Shown here piece after piece: positions 37,053 to 43,970 of a stretch of 64,000 nucleotides of DNA. The notes under the pieces were generated by a model, which saw nothing but the letters and a program-made list of their open reading frames with translations, had not been told where the DNA came from and did no database searches. How positions within the stretch are numbered: the stretch's first letter is position 1; the number at the start of each line of letters is the position of its first letter. A program made the position numbers and the translations under genes. Location of the stretch: NCBI RefSeq assembly GCF_900111585.1, contig NZ_FOHI01000001.1, forward strand, positions 248,001 through 312,000, given 5' to 3'. This stretch comes from Nitrosospira multiformis. GTDB taxonomy: Bacteria; Pseudomonadota; Gammaproteobacteria; Burkholderiales; Nitrosomonadaceae.

Positions 37053-37358
37053 TTATGCCGGTAAAACCTTTTTGAACGGCTTCACCGTCACTTTTGCATA
37101 GACGCCCGAAGTGGCGTAGGGATCCGCTTCCGCCCAGGCCTGGGCTGCTTCGAATGACTCGAATTCGGCTACGATCAGACTTCCTGAAAATCCCGCCGGT
37201 CCGGGATCGGGACTGTCAATTGCGGGATATGGACCGGCTAAAACAAGGCGGCCGTCTTCCTGCAACGCTTTGATGCGTTCCAGGTGAGCAGGACGTGCCG
37301 CCATTCTTTTGTCAAGGCTGTCAGGCACATCCTCGCCACTTATAGCATATAGCATCAT
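37053..37358 (-). CDS. yciI: YciI family protein
   Basis: A 101-residue YciI-like protein: [40 protein letters not shown] and [20 protein letters not shown] match the family along the full length, including the conserved histidine and aspartate proposed as a catalytic pair. Its start overlaps the yciB stop in an ATGA. Confidence 0.93.
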   Translation of the reverse strand: MMLYAISGEDVPDSLDKRMAARPAHLERIKALQEDGRLVLAGPYPAIDSPDPGPAGFSGSLIVAEFESFEAAQAWAEADPYATSGVYAKVTVKPFKKVLPA

Positions 37359-37900
37359 GCCTCTTTATCCTCGTCGGTTACCATGTATTTCCCCAGCATC
37401 AATCCCTGTAATACGACAAAAACCAGCATCAAGCCCATAAAGCCGAACAGCTTGAAGTTAACCCAGGTTTCAGTAGAGTAATTGAAGGCGACATAGAGGT
37501 TGGCGGCGCCCATAAACGCAAAAAAAGCTGCCCAGCTCGCGTTCACCCGGGCCCAAACCGATTCCGGCAGGGTGAGCTGTTCTTTCATCATCGTCCGGAT
37601 AAAATTTTTCTTGAAAACTGCCTGCGCTATCAACAGCGCGGCCGCAAACAGCCAGTAGAGCACCGAGGGCTTCCATTTGATGAATGTTTCATCCTGCAGA
37701 ATAAGTGTTGCGCTGCCGAAGACGACTATGAGAACCAGGCTGACCCACAGCATGGTGTCGACTTTGCCATGGCGGAACCATACCCAGCCGATCTGCACAA
37801 AAGTGGCGCCAATCGCTACAGCAGTGGCGGCATAGATGCCATAAATCTTGAAAGTTATGAAAAACAGGATTACTGGAAAGAGATCAAAGAGAAATTTCAT
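37355..37900 (-). CDS. yciB: Septation protein A / intracellular septation membrane protein
   Basis: A 181-residue, five-helix inner-membrane protein of the YciB/IspZ family. It starts [20 protein letters not shown] and includes [20 protein letters not shown] and [20 protein letters not shown]. The family is involved in cell-envelope synthesis and septation. The ATG at 37900 is chosen because homology begins there; the frame extends upstream to 37987 with unrelated residues. It overlaps yciI by four bases. Confidence 0.95.
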   Translation of the reverse strand: MKFLFDLFPVILFFITFKIYGIYAATAVAIGATFVQIGWVWFRHGKVDTMLWVSLVLIVVFGSATLILQDETFIKWKPSVLYWLFAAALLIAQAVFKKNFIRTMMKEQLTLPESVWARVNASWAAFFAFMGAANLYVAFNYSTETWVNFKLFGFMGLMLVFVVLQGLMLGKYMVTDEDKEA

Positions 37901-38073
37901 CTGCGCAGTATATTGCCAGTTGCTAGAGTTTAGAGTTGATGGGCTAATCATTGCATCTACCCCCGAAAAATCTGATGAATTTTCCATGGAGTTTGAGCGG
38001 CACAGCTATTTGGGAGTGCAAGGCGCAATTGGCAAAGCGCATTGCGTCCCATTTAACTTCCCTTGCTGCCCGT

Positions 38074-38484
38074 TTATTCAGTCTTCGAAGAATCTCGATC
38101 GAGCTTGAGGGAAGCGGAATTGATGCAGTAGCGCAGCCCGGTCGGAGCAGGACCGTCCTCGAATACGTGACCGAGGTGCGCGTCGCAGCGGGCGCACAAC
38201 ACTTCTACCCGCCGCATGAAATGGCTGTTATCTTCCTGATTGACGACATTTTCCGACCGGGTAGGCTGCCAGAAAGAAGGCCATCCCGTACCGGAATCGA
38301 ATTTGGTATCCGAGTCAAACAAGGCGGCGCCGCAGCAAGCGCAACGATACACCCCCTGATCGTGGCAGTTCCAGTATTCCCCTGTGAATGCCCCTTCCGT
38401 CCCTTTTTCGCGGCATACACGATACTGCTGCGGGGTCAGCTGGTTTTTCCACTCCTGGTCGGATTTAACAAGCTTGCCGCTCAT
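38074..38484 (-). CDS. msrB: Peptide methionine (R)-S-oxide reductase
   Basis: A 136-residue MsrB that repairs oxidised methionine. Zinc cysteines are in YRCACCG (C48 and C51) and CARC (C97, C100). The catalytic cysteine is C120 in [20 protein letters not shown] and [16 protein letters not shown] are hallmark segments. It precedes yciB on the same strand but is separated by about 170 bases. Confidence 0.97.
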   Translation of the reverse strand: MSGKLVKSDQEWKNQLTPQQYRVCREKGTEGAFTGEYWNCHDQGVYRCACCGAALFDSDTKFDSGTGWPSFWQPTRSENVVNQEDNSHFMRRVEVLCARCDAHLGHVFEDGPAPTGLRYCINSASLKLDRDSSKTE

Positions 38485-38535
38485 GATTCCCCTTCCGGAA
38501 AAAATTGATGCTCCTGAATAAGATGATGAACATTC

Positions 38536-39753
38536 TCAATGCAGGTGTATGGGCGCTACTTCACCTTCTTCCGGGAATTCTGCATGCACGATTTCACCAT
38601 TCGCGTTGGGAAACAGGGGTCCCCCGCATTCTTCGCAGTACTCCAGAAGAAAATGCTCTTGCAGCAGGATGGTTTGTGTCACTCCGCATTCCCGCAGCGC
38701 TGCCTCGATCTGAGCGACGCTATCCGTATTTTCATCCTCATCCCCTACCAGTCCCCAGATGATGCCGTAGAGCACGTTTTCCCGATCCTTGAGGGTGAAA
38801 CCAATGCGGTATTCCTCCAGCCACTGATCATAGAAAGGTGCGATCACTGCACGCAATCTGTCTGGGGAAATGCCCAGAGTGGTTTCCAGAAAATCAACCG
38901 TGGCACGTACCGAATAGGGACGGGCCAGGCGGTCCGCCGCGCGCCATGCTGAAAAAAAGCCATCCGGCATCAGCAGTTCAAACGCACAGCCCTGGAATAG
39001 CGGCAGCAGCACCGCAGTACCGTGAGTCTGCCATGCGTGCAGTATCTGCTCTTTGGAGAACTGGAGAGCGGAAACGTTGCTGCCCTTGTGTTCGCCCGTG
39101 TTGCCTTGCTGCCAGCGGAACATGGGTTTTCCCTGAGGTACCGCGATCCCGCCGAGGAGATAACGGGTATCAGAAAGAAATCGCCCCGTTTCAGCAAGCT
39201 GCCGTGGGTTCATATGCAAATCGCGTTGTCCTGTCACTGCTGTCGACCAGAGTTTGCGAGCCAGTTCATGTGTAAGATGATAGCCTCTTGGCAATTGATC
39301 GGGGCTGAAAAGACAATCCGCAAGCGCAAGCTGGGCATCGTCCGCCAACACCTGTACCTGCAACTGACCCCGGAGTTCGGAAAGCACGGATTCTGCTAGT
39401 GGTCCCGAGGGAATCGAAAAACGTGACCAGGTGAGCATCGGTACAGCAAACATTAAAACGTCGTAAGTGTGATCCCCTCGCGTGAATATGCTGCATTCTA
39501 TCGCGGCTTCGATGGCATACATGAATTCACTGTAGCCTCCAGGATCAGTGTCATAAAGCTGATCCAACGCAGATTCGAGATTCTGATCGTCCCCCGTACG
39601 CAGTTGGGCATGTATTTTTGCCGCAAGGCGATTCTCCCAGAAGGCGTCTTCTACGCGGCTGCCAGAGGCGGCAAGTCCCGCAGCCAGGCGAACAAGCTCC
39701 TGAACCACGCGCGCAGACTTGGTGCGATGAGGGACGCGAAGTTTTTTCATCAA
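38536..39753 (-). CDS. DUF2863 family protein
   Basis: A 405-residue protein matching DUF2863, a family largely confined to betaproteobacteria. It starts MKKLRVPHRTKSARVVQELV and includes SALDQLYDTDPGGYSEFMYA and VLMFAVPMLTWSRFSIPSGP. The C terminus has a CEECGGPLFPNANGE zinc-ribbon-like pair and ends with acidic and histidine residues (IHLH). No membrane segments are seen. Function is unknown. Confidence 0.87.
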   Translation of the reverse strand: MMKKLRVPHRTKSARVVQELVRLAAGLAASGSRVEDAFWENRLAAKIHAQLRTGDDQNLESALDQLYDTDPGGYSEFMYAIEAAIECSIFTRGDHTYDVLMFAVPMLTWSRFSIPSGPLAESVLSELRGQLQVQVLADDAQLALADCLFSPDQLPRGYHLTHELARKLWSTAVTGQRDLHMNPRQLAETGRFLSDTRYLLGGIAVPQGKPMFRWQQGNTGEHKGSNVSALQFSKEQILHAWQTHGTAVLLPLFQGCAFELLMPDGFFSAWRAADRLARPYSVRATVDFLETTLGISPDRLRAVIAPFYDQWLEEYRIGFTLKDRENVLYGIIWGLVGDEDENTDSVAQIEAALRECGVTQTILLQEHFLLEYCEECGGPLFPNANGEIVHAEFPEEGEVAPIHLH

Positions 39754-40050
39754 ATTGGCGTCCTGGATGGTTAAAGGATTATTTTAACCTAATTCCTGAA
39801 TTCCCTGATATTTTGAAGCACTTAGGATGAAAACATTTCATCCGTTATGGCACGGTGGGGAAGAAATCCTCTCGGCTCAAGCGGATCGGATGGTCGGCAG
39901 GCAGCAAGGCATGGCGTAAAGCGACTGCGAAGCATAGCCGGAGGCAGGCGGGTTCCTGCTATGTCCTATGTCTTCTGCAATCAACTCCGCCCAATTCAAA
40001 ATTGAAAAACCAGCAAGCCTCGCTCAAACCCCGCCTGGTTTTCAGTTTTT
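39754..40050. other. Intergenic region between DUF2863 and the RiPP-like cluster
   Basis: No gene is recognised. GGATGAAA-ACA-TTTCATCC at 39825-39843 forms an eight-base-pair hairpin about 70 bases upstream of the DUF2863 start and could be an operator or transcript structure. The remainder is the 3' end of the minus-strand peptide cluster; no clear terminator is seen. Confidence 0.35.
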
Positions 40051-40308
40051 TCATCCCCCCTGATAAGTGTCGTATCGACTCCTGCATCGCCGGATATAAC
40101 AGGGCGCGCCCACGCCGGGCGGCGGACAGCAGAATTGCTGGCCCCGTACGCATCGACTGCAACGAAAAAAACTTCGAGAGACAGAAGTTGCCCCCTGCTG
40201 TGGGGTTATTGCCTGTCGGCTTGTGCTTCCAATCGGGCTTGTAATCGAATGGTATTGCACGGTAGTCCGGGGGAGCGCATCCCCCGCAGTAAATCCTGGC
40301 ATACTCAT
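40051..40308 (-). CDS. Cys-rich RiPP precursor-like peptide C
   Basis: An 85-residue peptide starting MSMPGFTAGDALPRTT. The ATG at 40308 is selected because GGAGG lies six bases before CAGGAA-ATG and because the MxMPGFTA start is shared with the two neighbouring peptides; the frame is open further upstream without similarity. A second shared block, AITPQ, lies at residues 33-37. The C-terminal half carries six cysteines (50, 53, 60, 61, 70, 75), including CCPPPGVGAPC, and ends YDTYQGG. The layout is that of a leader followed by a Cys-rich core. It is the most diverged and most distal of the three peptides. Confidence 0.68.
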   Translation of the reverse strand: MSMPGFTAGDALPRTTVQYHSITSPIGSTSRQAITPQQGATSVSRSFFRCSRCVRGQQFCCPPPGVGAPCYIRRCRSRYDTYQGG

Positions 40309-40416
40309 TTCCTGCCTCCGGGATTCAACAGGTTCTAATAGGGTGACAGGCGAGTACAGCAGCATTCCCTCCCCGTCAGGGAATCGCCTCCTGTGCCCTT
40401 CTGCACCCTTTTCGGC

Positions 40417-40440
40417 CACCTCCGCACGGCTGCGGAGGTG
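40417..40440 (-). other. RNA hairpin between precursor genes B and C
   Basis: CACCTCCGCA and TGCGGAGGTG form a perfect ten-base-pair stem with a four-base loop, in the 163-base gap between two precursor-like genes. No U-run follows on the minus strand. An mRNA-stabilising or attenuating structure is more likely than a terminator. Confidence 0.5.
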
Positions 40441-40471
40441 ATCACTCATCACATCAGTTCTGATAGCTTCC

Positions 40472-40708
40472 TCAAAACCTTTCACGGACAGGTCCCCATG
40501 GAAGGAAGGGGCACAAGGTCGCGTCACAGCTACAAGCTCCGGATGCAGGATTGCAATCGCAAAACAGCGTACATCCGGGCCCGAGATCTATCGTTCGCAT
40601 CATTTGCGGAATCACCGCAGTGTTATTCACGGAGCCCTGCTTACTCTTGAAATAATTCCCGGTTGTTTTGTAAACCGATGACTCCGCGGTAAATCCTGGT
40701 ATGTTCAT
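40472..40708 (-). CDS. Cys-rich RiPP precursor-like peptide B
   Basis: A 78-residue peptide starting MNIPGFTAESSVYKTTGNYF. The ATG at 40708 is preceded by AAAGGAG at ideal distance. The second leader block is AVIPQ (residues 31-35). The core region has six cysteines at 46, 50, 52, 59, 61 and 66, with CDCNPASGACSCDATLC as its centre, and ends FLPWGPVRERF. Its CDC-x6-CSC pattern matches peptide A exactly in spacing. No signal peptide is visible, so export would need a dedicated transporter or the protein acts inside the cell. Confidence 0.75.
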   Translation of the reverse strand: MNIPGFTAESSVYKTTGNYFKSKQGSVNNTAVIPQMMRTIDLGPGCTLFCDCNPASGACSCDATLCPFLPWGPVRERF

Positions 40709-40745
40709 GATGTATCTCCTTTTCAATGAGTGCAGCGATACTTCC

Positions 40746-40967
40746 CTAAAGCTCGCCCAATACCGCATGAATTGCCCGTATGGCGCCATGTTCCGATCTA
40801 CAGATACAGATGTCGGTTGCAGCATCACAGTCGCATGTCCACTCCTGCAGCTTTATACGTTGAGGGATAACTGATCCCTCTGCCCGATGCATTGGCCCGG
40901 GCAACCGCCGAGCGATAGTATTTGTGCGACGAAGCGAGGCTTCAGCAGTAAATCCTGGCATATTCAT
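40746..40967 (-). CDS. Cys-rich RiPP precursor-like peptide A
   Basis: A 73-residue peptide beginning MNMPGFTAEASLRRTN. A near-perfect ribosome-binding site (AAGGAGG, eight bases upstream) fixes the start at 40967, and the gene follows the PatG-like gene by only 22 bases. SVIPQ at residues 32-36 is the second conserved leader block. The core is TCDCDAATDICICRSEHG with cysteines 45, 47, 54 and 56, followed by a hydrophobic tail (AIRAIHAVLGEL). I remember similar MPGFTAEASL-type peptides as hypothetical proteins in other proteobacteria, but could not check this. Confidence 0.78.
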   Translation of the reverse strand: MNMPGFTAEASLRRTNTIARRLPGPMHRAEGSVIPQRIKLQEWTCDCDAATDICICRSEHGAIRAIHAVLGEL

Positions 40968-40989
40968 TTTCACACCTCCTTCTTTAAAA

Positions 40990-41943
40990 TCAACGTTCAT
41001 AGTACGGAGAGATCTTGGTGACGAGGAAAGGAAACTCCTCAGTCACATCCACGCGCACGAAGTATTTCTCGGTAAAATCGGTATTGCGGTTGGTATAGGA
41101 GAAAATGACCTCGACGATGTTGCGCCCGCTGCTCAAGGCCGAGGGACGCACCTCCACGCCCGTCAGGGAATGATCTTCCGCGAACTCTTCCGCCGCCTTG
41201 GCATAAATGGCGGGATAGCGCATGGCAAGGTAGTTCAACGCCCGATGTTCATCCGTGGCGCCTGCGTTATCGGTCATGTGCATGATCCGGTCAAACAACT
41301 CCTCGGCAGCGGAGCCAAATCGCTCCTTGGCCATTTTCTCCGGTTTCGGGATTGCCCTGATCAATTCATCTCGTCCAAAGGAGTAGATCTGGTCGAATAC
41401 CACTACCGGCACCATCAGCCCGTTACACATCTCCGGCGGAGCAATGGGACCGCGCATTCCGATGACCACATCGATATCCTGGGGAGCAGGTGCAGGCCGG
41501 ATGGCATCGATCAACATATCGACGTCGGCAGGATCACGGGGAACCAGAAGGTAGGTTTCTAGTCCCTGTACCGTCAGCACCCAGCACAGTTGCCGCACCA
41601 GATACCGGTTCTGCCGCTGGGACAGGACTTCATGGAAGGCCTGCTGATCGGTTTTGCCAGCGGTTTCCGCACGCCCGGTCGCCTGCGCAAATTCTTTTTC
41701 CACACTCAGATTAGGAAAACGCGCTTCCACTCGTCCTATGGCATAAACAAAGCCATTCATGCCGCCATTCGCATTCATGCCTTCTGTGCCGCCCGGACTT
41801 TGACTCATGCGAGTTCCGTTACAACCGCAGCCTCCTCCCATCTGGGGAGAGATCATTGCGTTCGAGGCCGAATCAGGCCTTGCCTGGATCGGTTGGCCTG
41901 TTGTGCTTTCGACTGGCTCCGCCATCATAGTTTGTTCGCTCAT
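40990..41943 (-). CDS. PatG C-terminal-like protein (cyanobactin-maturation-associated domain)
   Basis: A 317-residue protein. After a low-complexity N-terminal tail, residues from about 62 (MNGFVYAIGRVEARFPNLSV) on resemble the non-protease C-terminal domains of cyanobactin PatG-type proteins. Further segments are QNRYLVRQLCWVLTVQGLET, DIDVVIGMRGPIAPPEMCNG and HRALNYLAMRYPAIYAKAAE. The tail contains ISPQ (31-34) followed by GGGCGC, echoing the xPQ-plus-cysteine layout of the precursor peptides. The function of the PatG-type C-terminal domain is not established. AAGGGAG lies upstream of the ATG. The gene sits between the CGGC protein and the precursors. Confidence 0.8.
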   Translation of the reverse strand: MSEQTMMAEPVESTTGQPIQARPDSASNAMISPQMGGGCGCNGTRMSQSPGGTEGMNANGGMNGFVYAIGRVEARFPNLSVEKEFAQATGRAETAGKTDQQAFHEVLSQRQNRYLVRQLCWVLTVQGLETYLLVPRDPADVDMLIDAIRPAPAPQDIDVVIGMRGPIAPPEMCNGLMVPVVVFDQIYSFGRDELIRAIPKPEKMAKERFGSAAEELFDRIMHMTDNAGATDEHRALNYLAMRYPAIYAKAAEEFAEDHSLTGVEVRPSALSSGRNIVEVIFSYTNRNTDFTEKYFVRVDVTEEFPFLVTKISPYYER

Positions 41944-42032
41944 ATTGCTTCTCCCTTAACTTGATAGTGCCAACAGCGTTAAAAAGCTGAAAATCTTCTC
42001 TAAAATGACCTTCTACTTCTCTTGCCATACTT

Positions 42033-42113
42033 TTACTTCCGGCCGCGGGGTGTAAAAGCGAGCCAGCGGTTGAGCGCAGCTGCCCGCCGTTCGCAGCCTC
42101 CGCAGGGTTTCAT
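42033..42113 (-). CDS. CGGC-motif C-terminal fragment, coupled by ATGA to the preceding frame
   Basis: A 26-residue frame, MKPCGGCERRAAALNRWLAF then TPRGRK, whose ATG overlaps the TGA of the previous frame. As I recall, related small proteins carry GLGDxIKRAT and KPCGGCxxRAxxLNRW in one continuous chain, so this is probably the displaced C terminus of the gene at 42110-42322. It may arise from a -1 shift at GAATGA, from reinitiation, or from a one-base deletion. Confidence 0.6.
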   Translation of the reverse strand: MKPCGGCERRAAALNRWLAFTPRGRK

Positions 42114-42322
42114 TCGAAATAAGTGGCGGCGTGCTTGATCGCATCACCGAGCCCGATCTCCTCATCGGTAATGAAACCGGGCAGGCGCACGCGGTGAGCG
42201 GCTTGCTTGCTTGTATCTGCAACGCTTTCACGTTTAACCGGGTTTTTATCGCTTCCGTCATTTGCATTCCTTTCGCTTGCGTTCCCGCGACCCGGATTTA
42301 CGTTGATATCATTTCCAGTCAC
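42110..42322 (-). CDS. Small RiPP-cluster protein, N-terminal part (LPGF...GLGDAIK)
   Basis: A 70-residue frame starting with GTG that overlaps the protease stop (GTGA). The first 45 residues are polar and disordered. The end reads VRLPGFITDEEIGLGDAIKH, then AATYFE and stop. The LPGF segment recalls the PGF block of the precursor leaders. The continuation expected after AATYF is found in the -1 frame (42033-42113) with the KPCGGC motif. The role is unknown; a chaperone, scaffold or further substrate in the maturation of the Cys-rich peptides is conceivable. Confidence 0.68.
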   Translation of the reverse strand: MTGNDINVNPGRGNASERNANDGSDKNPVKRESVADTSKQAAHRVRLPGFITDEEIGLGDAIKHAATYFE

Positions 42323-43263
42323 GCTGTTTGCCTCCTTGTATTTACTGTGGACAGTATTTGCCAGGCCGACTCGGCATCCAGCAGGGGTGGAACCACCGAA
42401 CCCCGACGTGGGAGATGGAGCTGCATGCGGTCGCCTCCGGTTTGCCTCGTGGTTGCTTGCCGAAAGTTTTGAGGTTGGGACATGAGGGCGAGCTTGATCT
42501 GGGCTGCCGTGGCGTCAGGAAACTGCGACCACAACAGCGCAATGGCGCCGGTGACAAAAGGCACAGCGACACTTGTACCGCCCATAGTGAGGATTTGTCC
42601 CTCAGCGCCGAGGCCGGTGATGTTGTCGCCCGGCGCGCTCAAGCCGCGTGTTCCAATCGTGCTGCCGAGATTGGACTCGTTGATCGGATAGCCGCGCAAA
42701 TCGCAAGCCACAACCGGAATAACCCACGGATGGCGAGTAATGACGGAACTGCCCAGTATGCCCTGATTGCCTGCTGCAGCAGTAATCAATACACCCCGGC
42801 TGAGTGCCCGATTGAATGCTTCATCCAGCAGCTTCTCTTCCCTCGTCGAGGGCTGTGCCAGGGCCAGACTCAGGTTGATAACGCGCGCTCCCGCATTGAT
42901 GCAGTCAAAGATTGCCCCTGCCAGCTCCTGTGGAGTGGCACTAGGCATGTGCTCGCGTCCGGAGGTGCTTTCGCTGAAAATCGGGCGAATAAGGAGCGTA
43001 CAATCGGGACAAATGGCAGGCGCGGGCGAAGTGCGCCTGGCCGCGAGGATACCGGCGATGAAGGTTCCGTGCAGGCAGGCATTGCTATTGTTCCTGGTAC
43101 AGCTCGCCCCGTTATTTCCGGATATCTCCTGAAGACGTCCGTTTGTCAGATCTGCATGACTGATGGCGACAGGTCCGTCGATGAGCCCGATCCTGATATC
43201 GGAACTGCCGTGGGTACGCTCCATCAATCTGGTGAGCTTGACGAGTTCGGTAGGTTGCAACAC
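42319..43263 (-). CDS. PatA-like subtilisin (S8) maturation protease
   Basis: A 314-residue cytoplasmic S8 serine protease with no signal peptide or propeptide. The catalytic residues are Asp29 (IGLIDGPVA), His65 (LHGTFIAGILA), oxyanion Asn166 (TAAAGNQG) and Ser231 (GGTSVAVPF). The compact form and the start LQPTELVKLTRLMERTHGSS fit the PatA/PatG-type cyanobactin maturation proteases, which remove leaders from precursor peptides. It is the first gene of the minus-strand cluster and overlaps the next by GTGA. The start codon is GTG at 43263, with GGAG four to eight bases upstream. Confidence 0.88.
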   Translation of the reverse strand: MLQPTELVKLTRLMERTHGSSDIRIGLIDGPVAISHADLTNGRLQEISGNNGASCTRNNSNACLHGTFIAGILAARRTSPAPAICPDCTLLIRPIFSESTSGREHMPSATPQELAGAIFDCINAGARVINLSLALAQPSTREEKLLDEAFNRALSRGVLITAAAGNQGILGSSVITRHPWVIPVVACDLRGYPINESNLGSTIGTRGLSAPGDNITGLGAEGQILTMGGTSVAVPFVTGAIALLWSQFPDATAAQIKLALMSQPQNFRQATTRQTGGDRMQLHLPRRGSVVPPLLDAESAWQILSTVNTRRQTA

Positions 43264-43970
43264 TTTCTCCTGAATCTAAAGTTATAACCTTCCATGCAGC
43301 CCGAAGCAGCTTGAGCCAGGAAAGTACTCACCAACCCTCGCCTTTTTTATGTTTAGCACACCCCATCCCGCAAGCAAGCTCAACCAAATCCTTGAACGGG
43401 CAGGTTTAGCGGGAATAAAAACCGGGGAAATTTTTATCCGGAAGTGGAAGTGGAAGCGGGAAGGAGACTGTCACCCTAAAAACAGCAGCAGCAAAAGGCC
43501 CGACAGGTGACAGGAGCTGGATGTTCACGCACCGTTGCAATTTGACCCATACCAAAATGGGGAAGGGAAATTGATAAGGAGGAAGAAAGGAGCGGGTGTA
43601 GAGCCGGTGATGCTCGCTATTAACCCGGATATTTCACCGGATCACGGGATAATGACGAGGTGTTTTGGAGTAGATTTGTATATCCCGCTCCAAACCAATA
43701 GCCGAGTCTATCGGCGCGACGCGGGAGGGCAAAGATGCCGTAAAACACCTGCCAGCGCCCGTGAAGGGTGATGAGACAAACTGGGCTCACTTGGTTGATC
43801 AAATACTCATGTTCATGCGGCTTTCTACAATTCTCAGGCCGGTTTGGTGAAATATCCGGGTCGATGTTCACTCACATGATTGATCCGTTTGAAATCACGA
43901 ACGTGTGGTAGGTCATTTTTAGGAATGGAGCCGCGACAGTTGGACCAAAAATAGGGAAACCGACGTTATT
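43264..43970. other. Intergenic region upstream of the RiPP-like cluster
   Basis: Seven hundred bases without a recognisable gene. Near the cluster it should hold the promoter of the protease operon, which I could not place with confidence. It also contains the inverted-repeat-bounded segment at 43623-43861. Short open frames on both strands inside that segment (for example MNIDPDISPNRPENCRKPHE) look like no family I know. Confidence 0.5.
43623..43861. repeat. Inverted-repeat-bounded segment, possible MITE or IS remnant
   Basis: ACCCGGATATTTCACC at 43623-43638 is repeated in perfect inverse orientation as GGTGAAATATCCGGGT at 43846-43861, enclosing about 239 bases without a convincing gene. 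This is the geometry of a small non-autonomous element. No clear target duplication was seen at the borders. Confidence 0.5.

Noticed and set aside
41590-41964. Plus-strand frame opposite the PatG-like gene as an immunity protein
   Set aside because: It is antisense to a well-supported gene and has no start signal or recognisable features.
42328-43287. A 319-codon open frame on the plus strand over the protease
   Set aside because: It is antisense to the S8 protease with an intact catalytic triad; no homology in the plus-strand reading.
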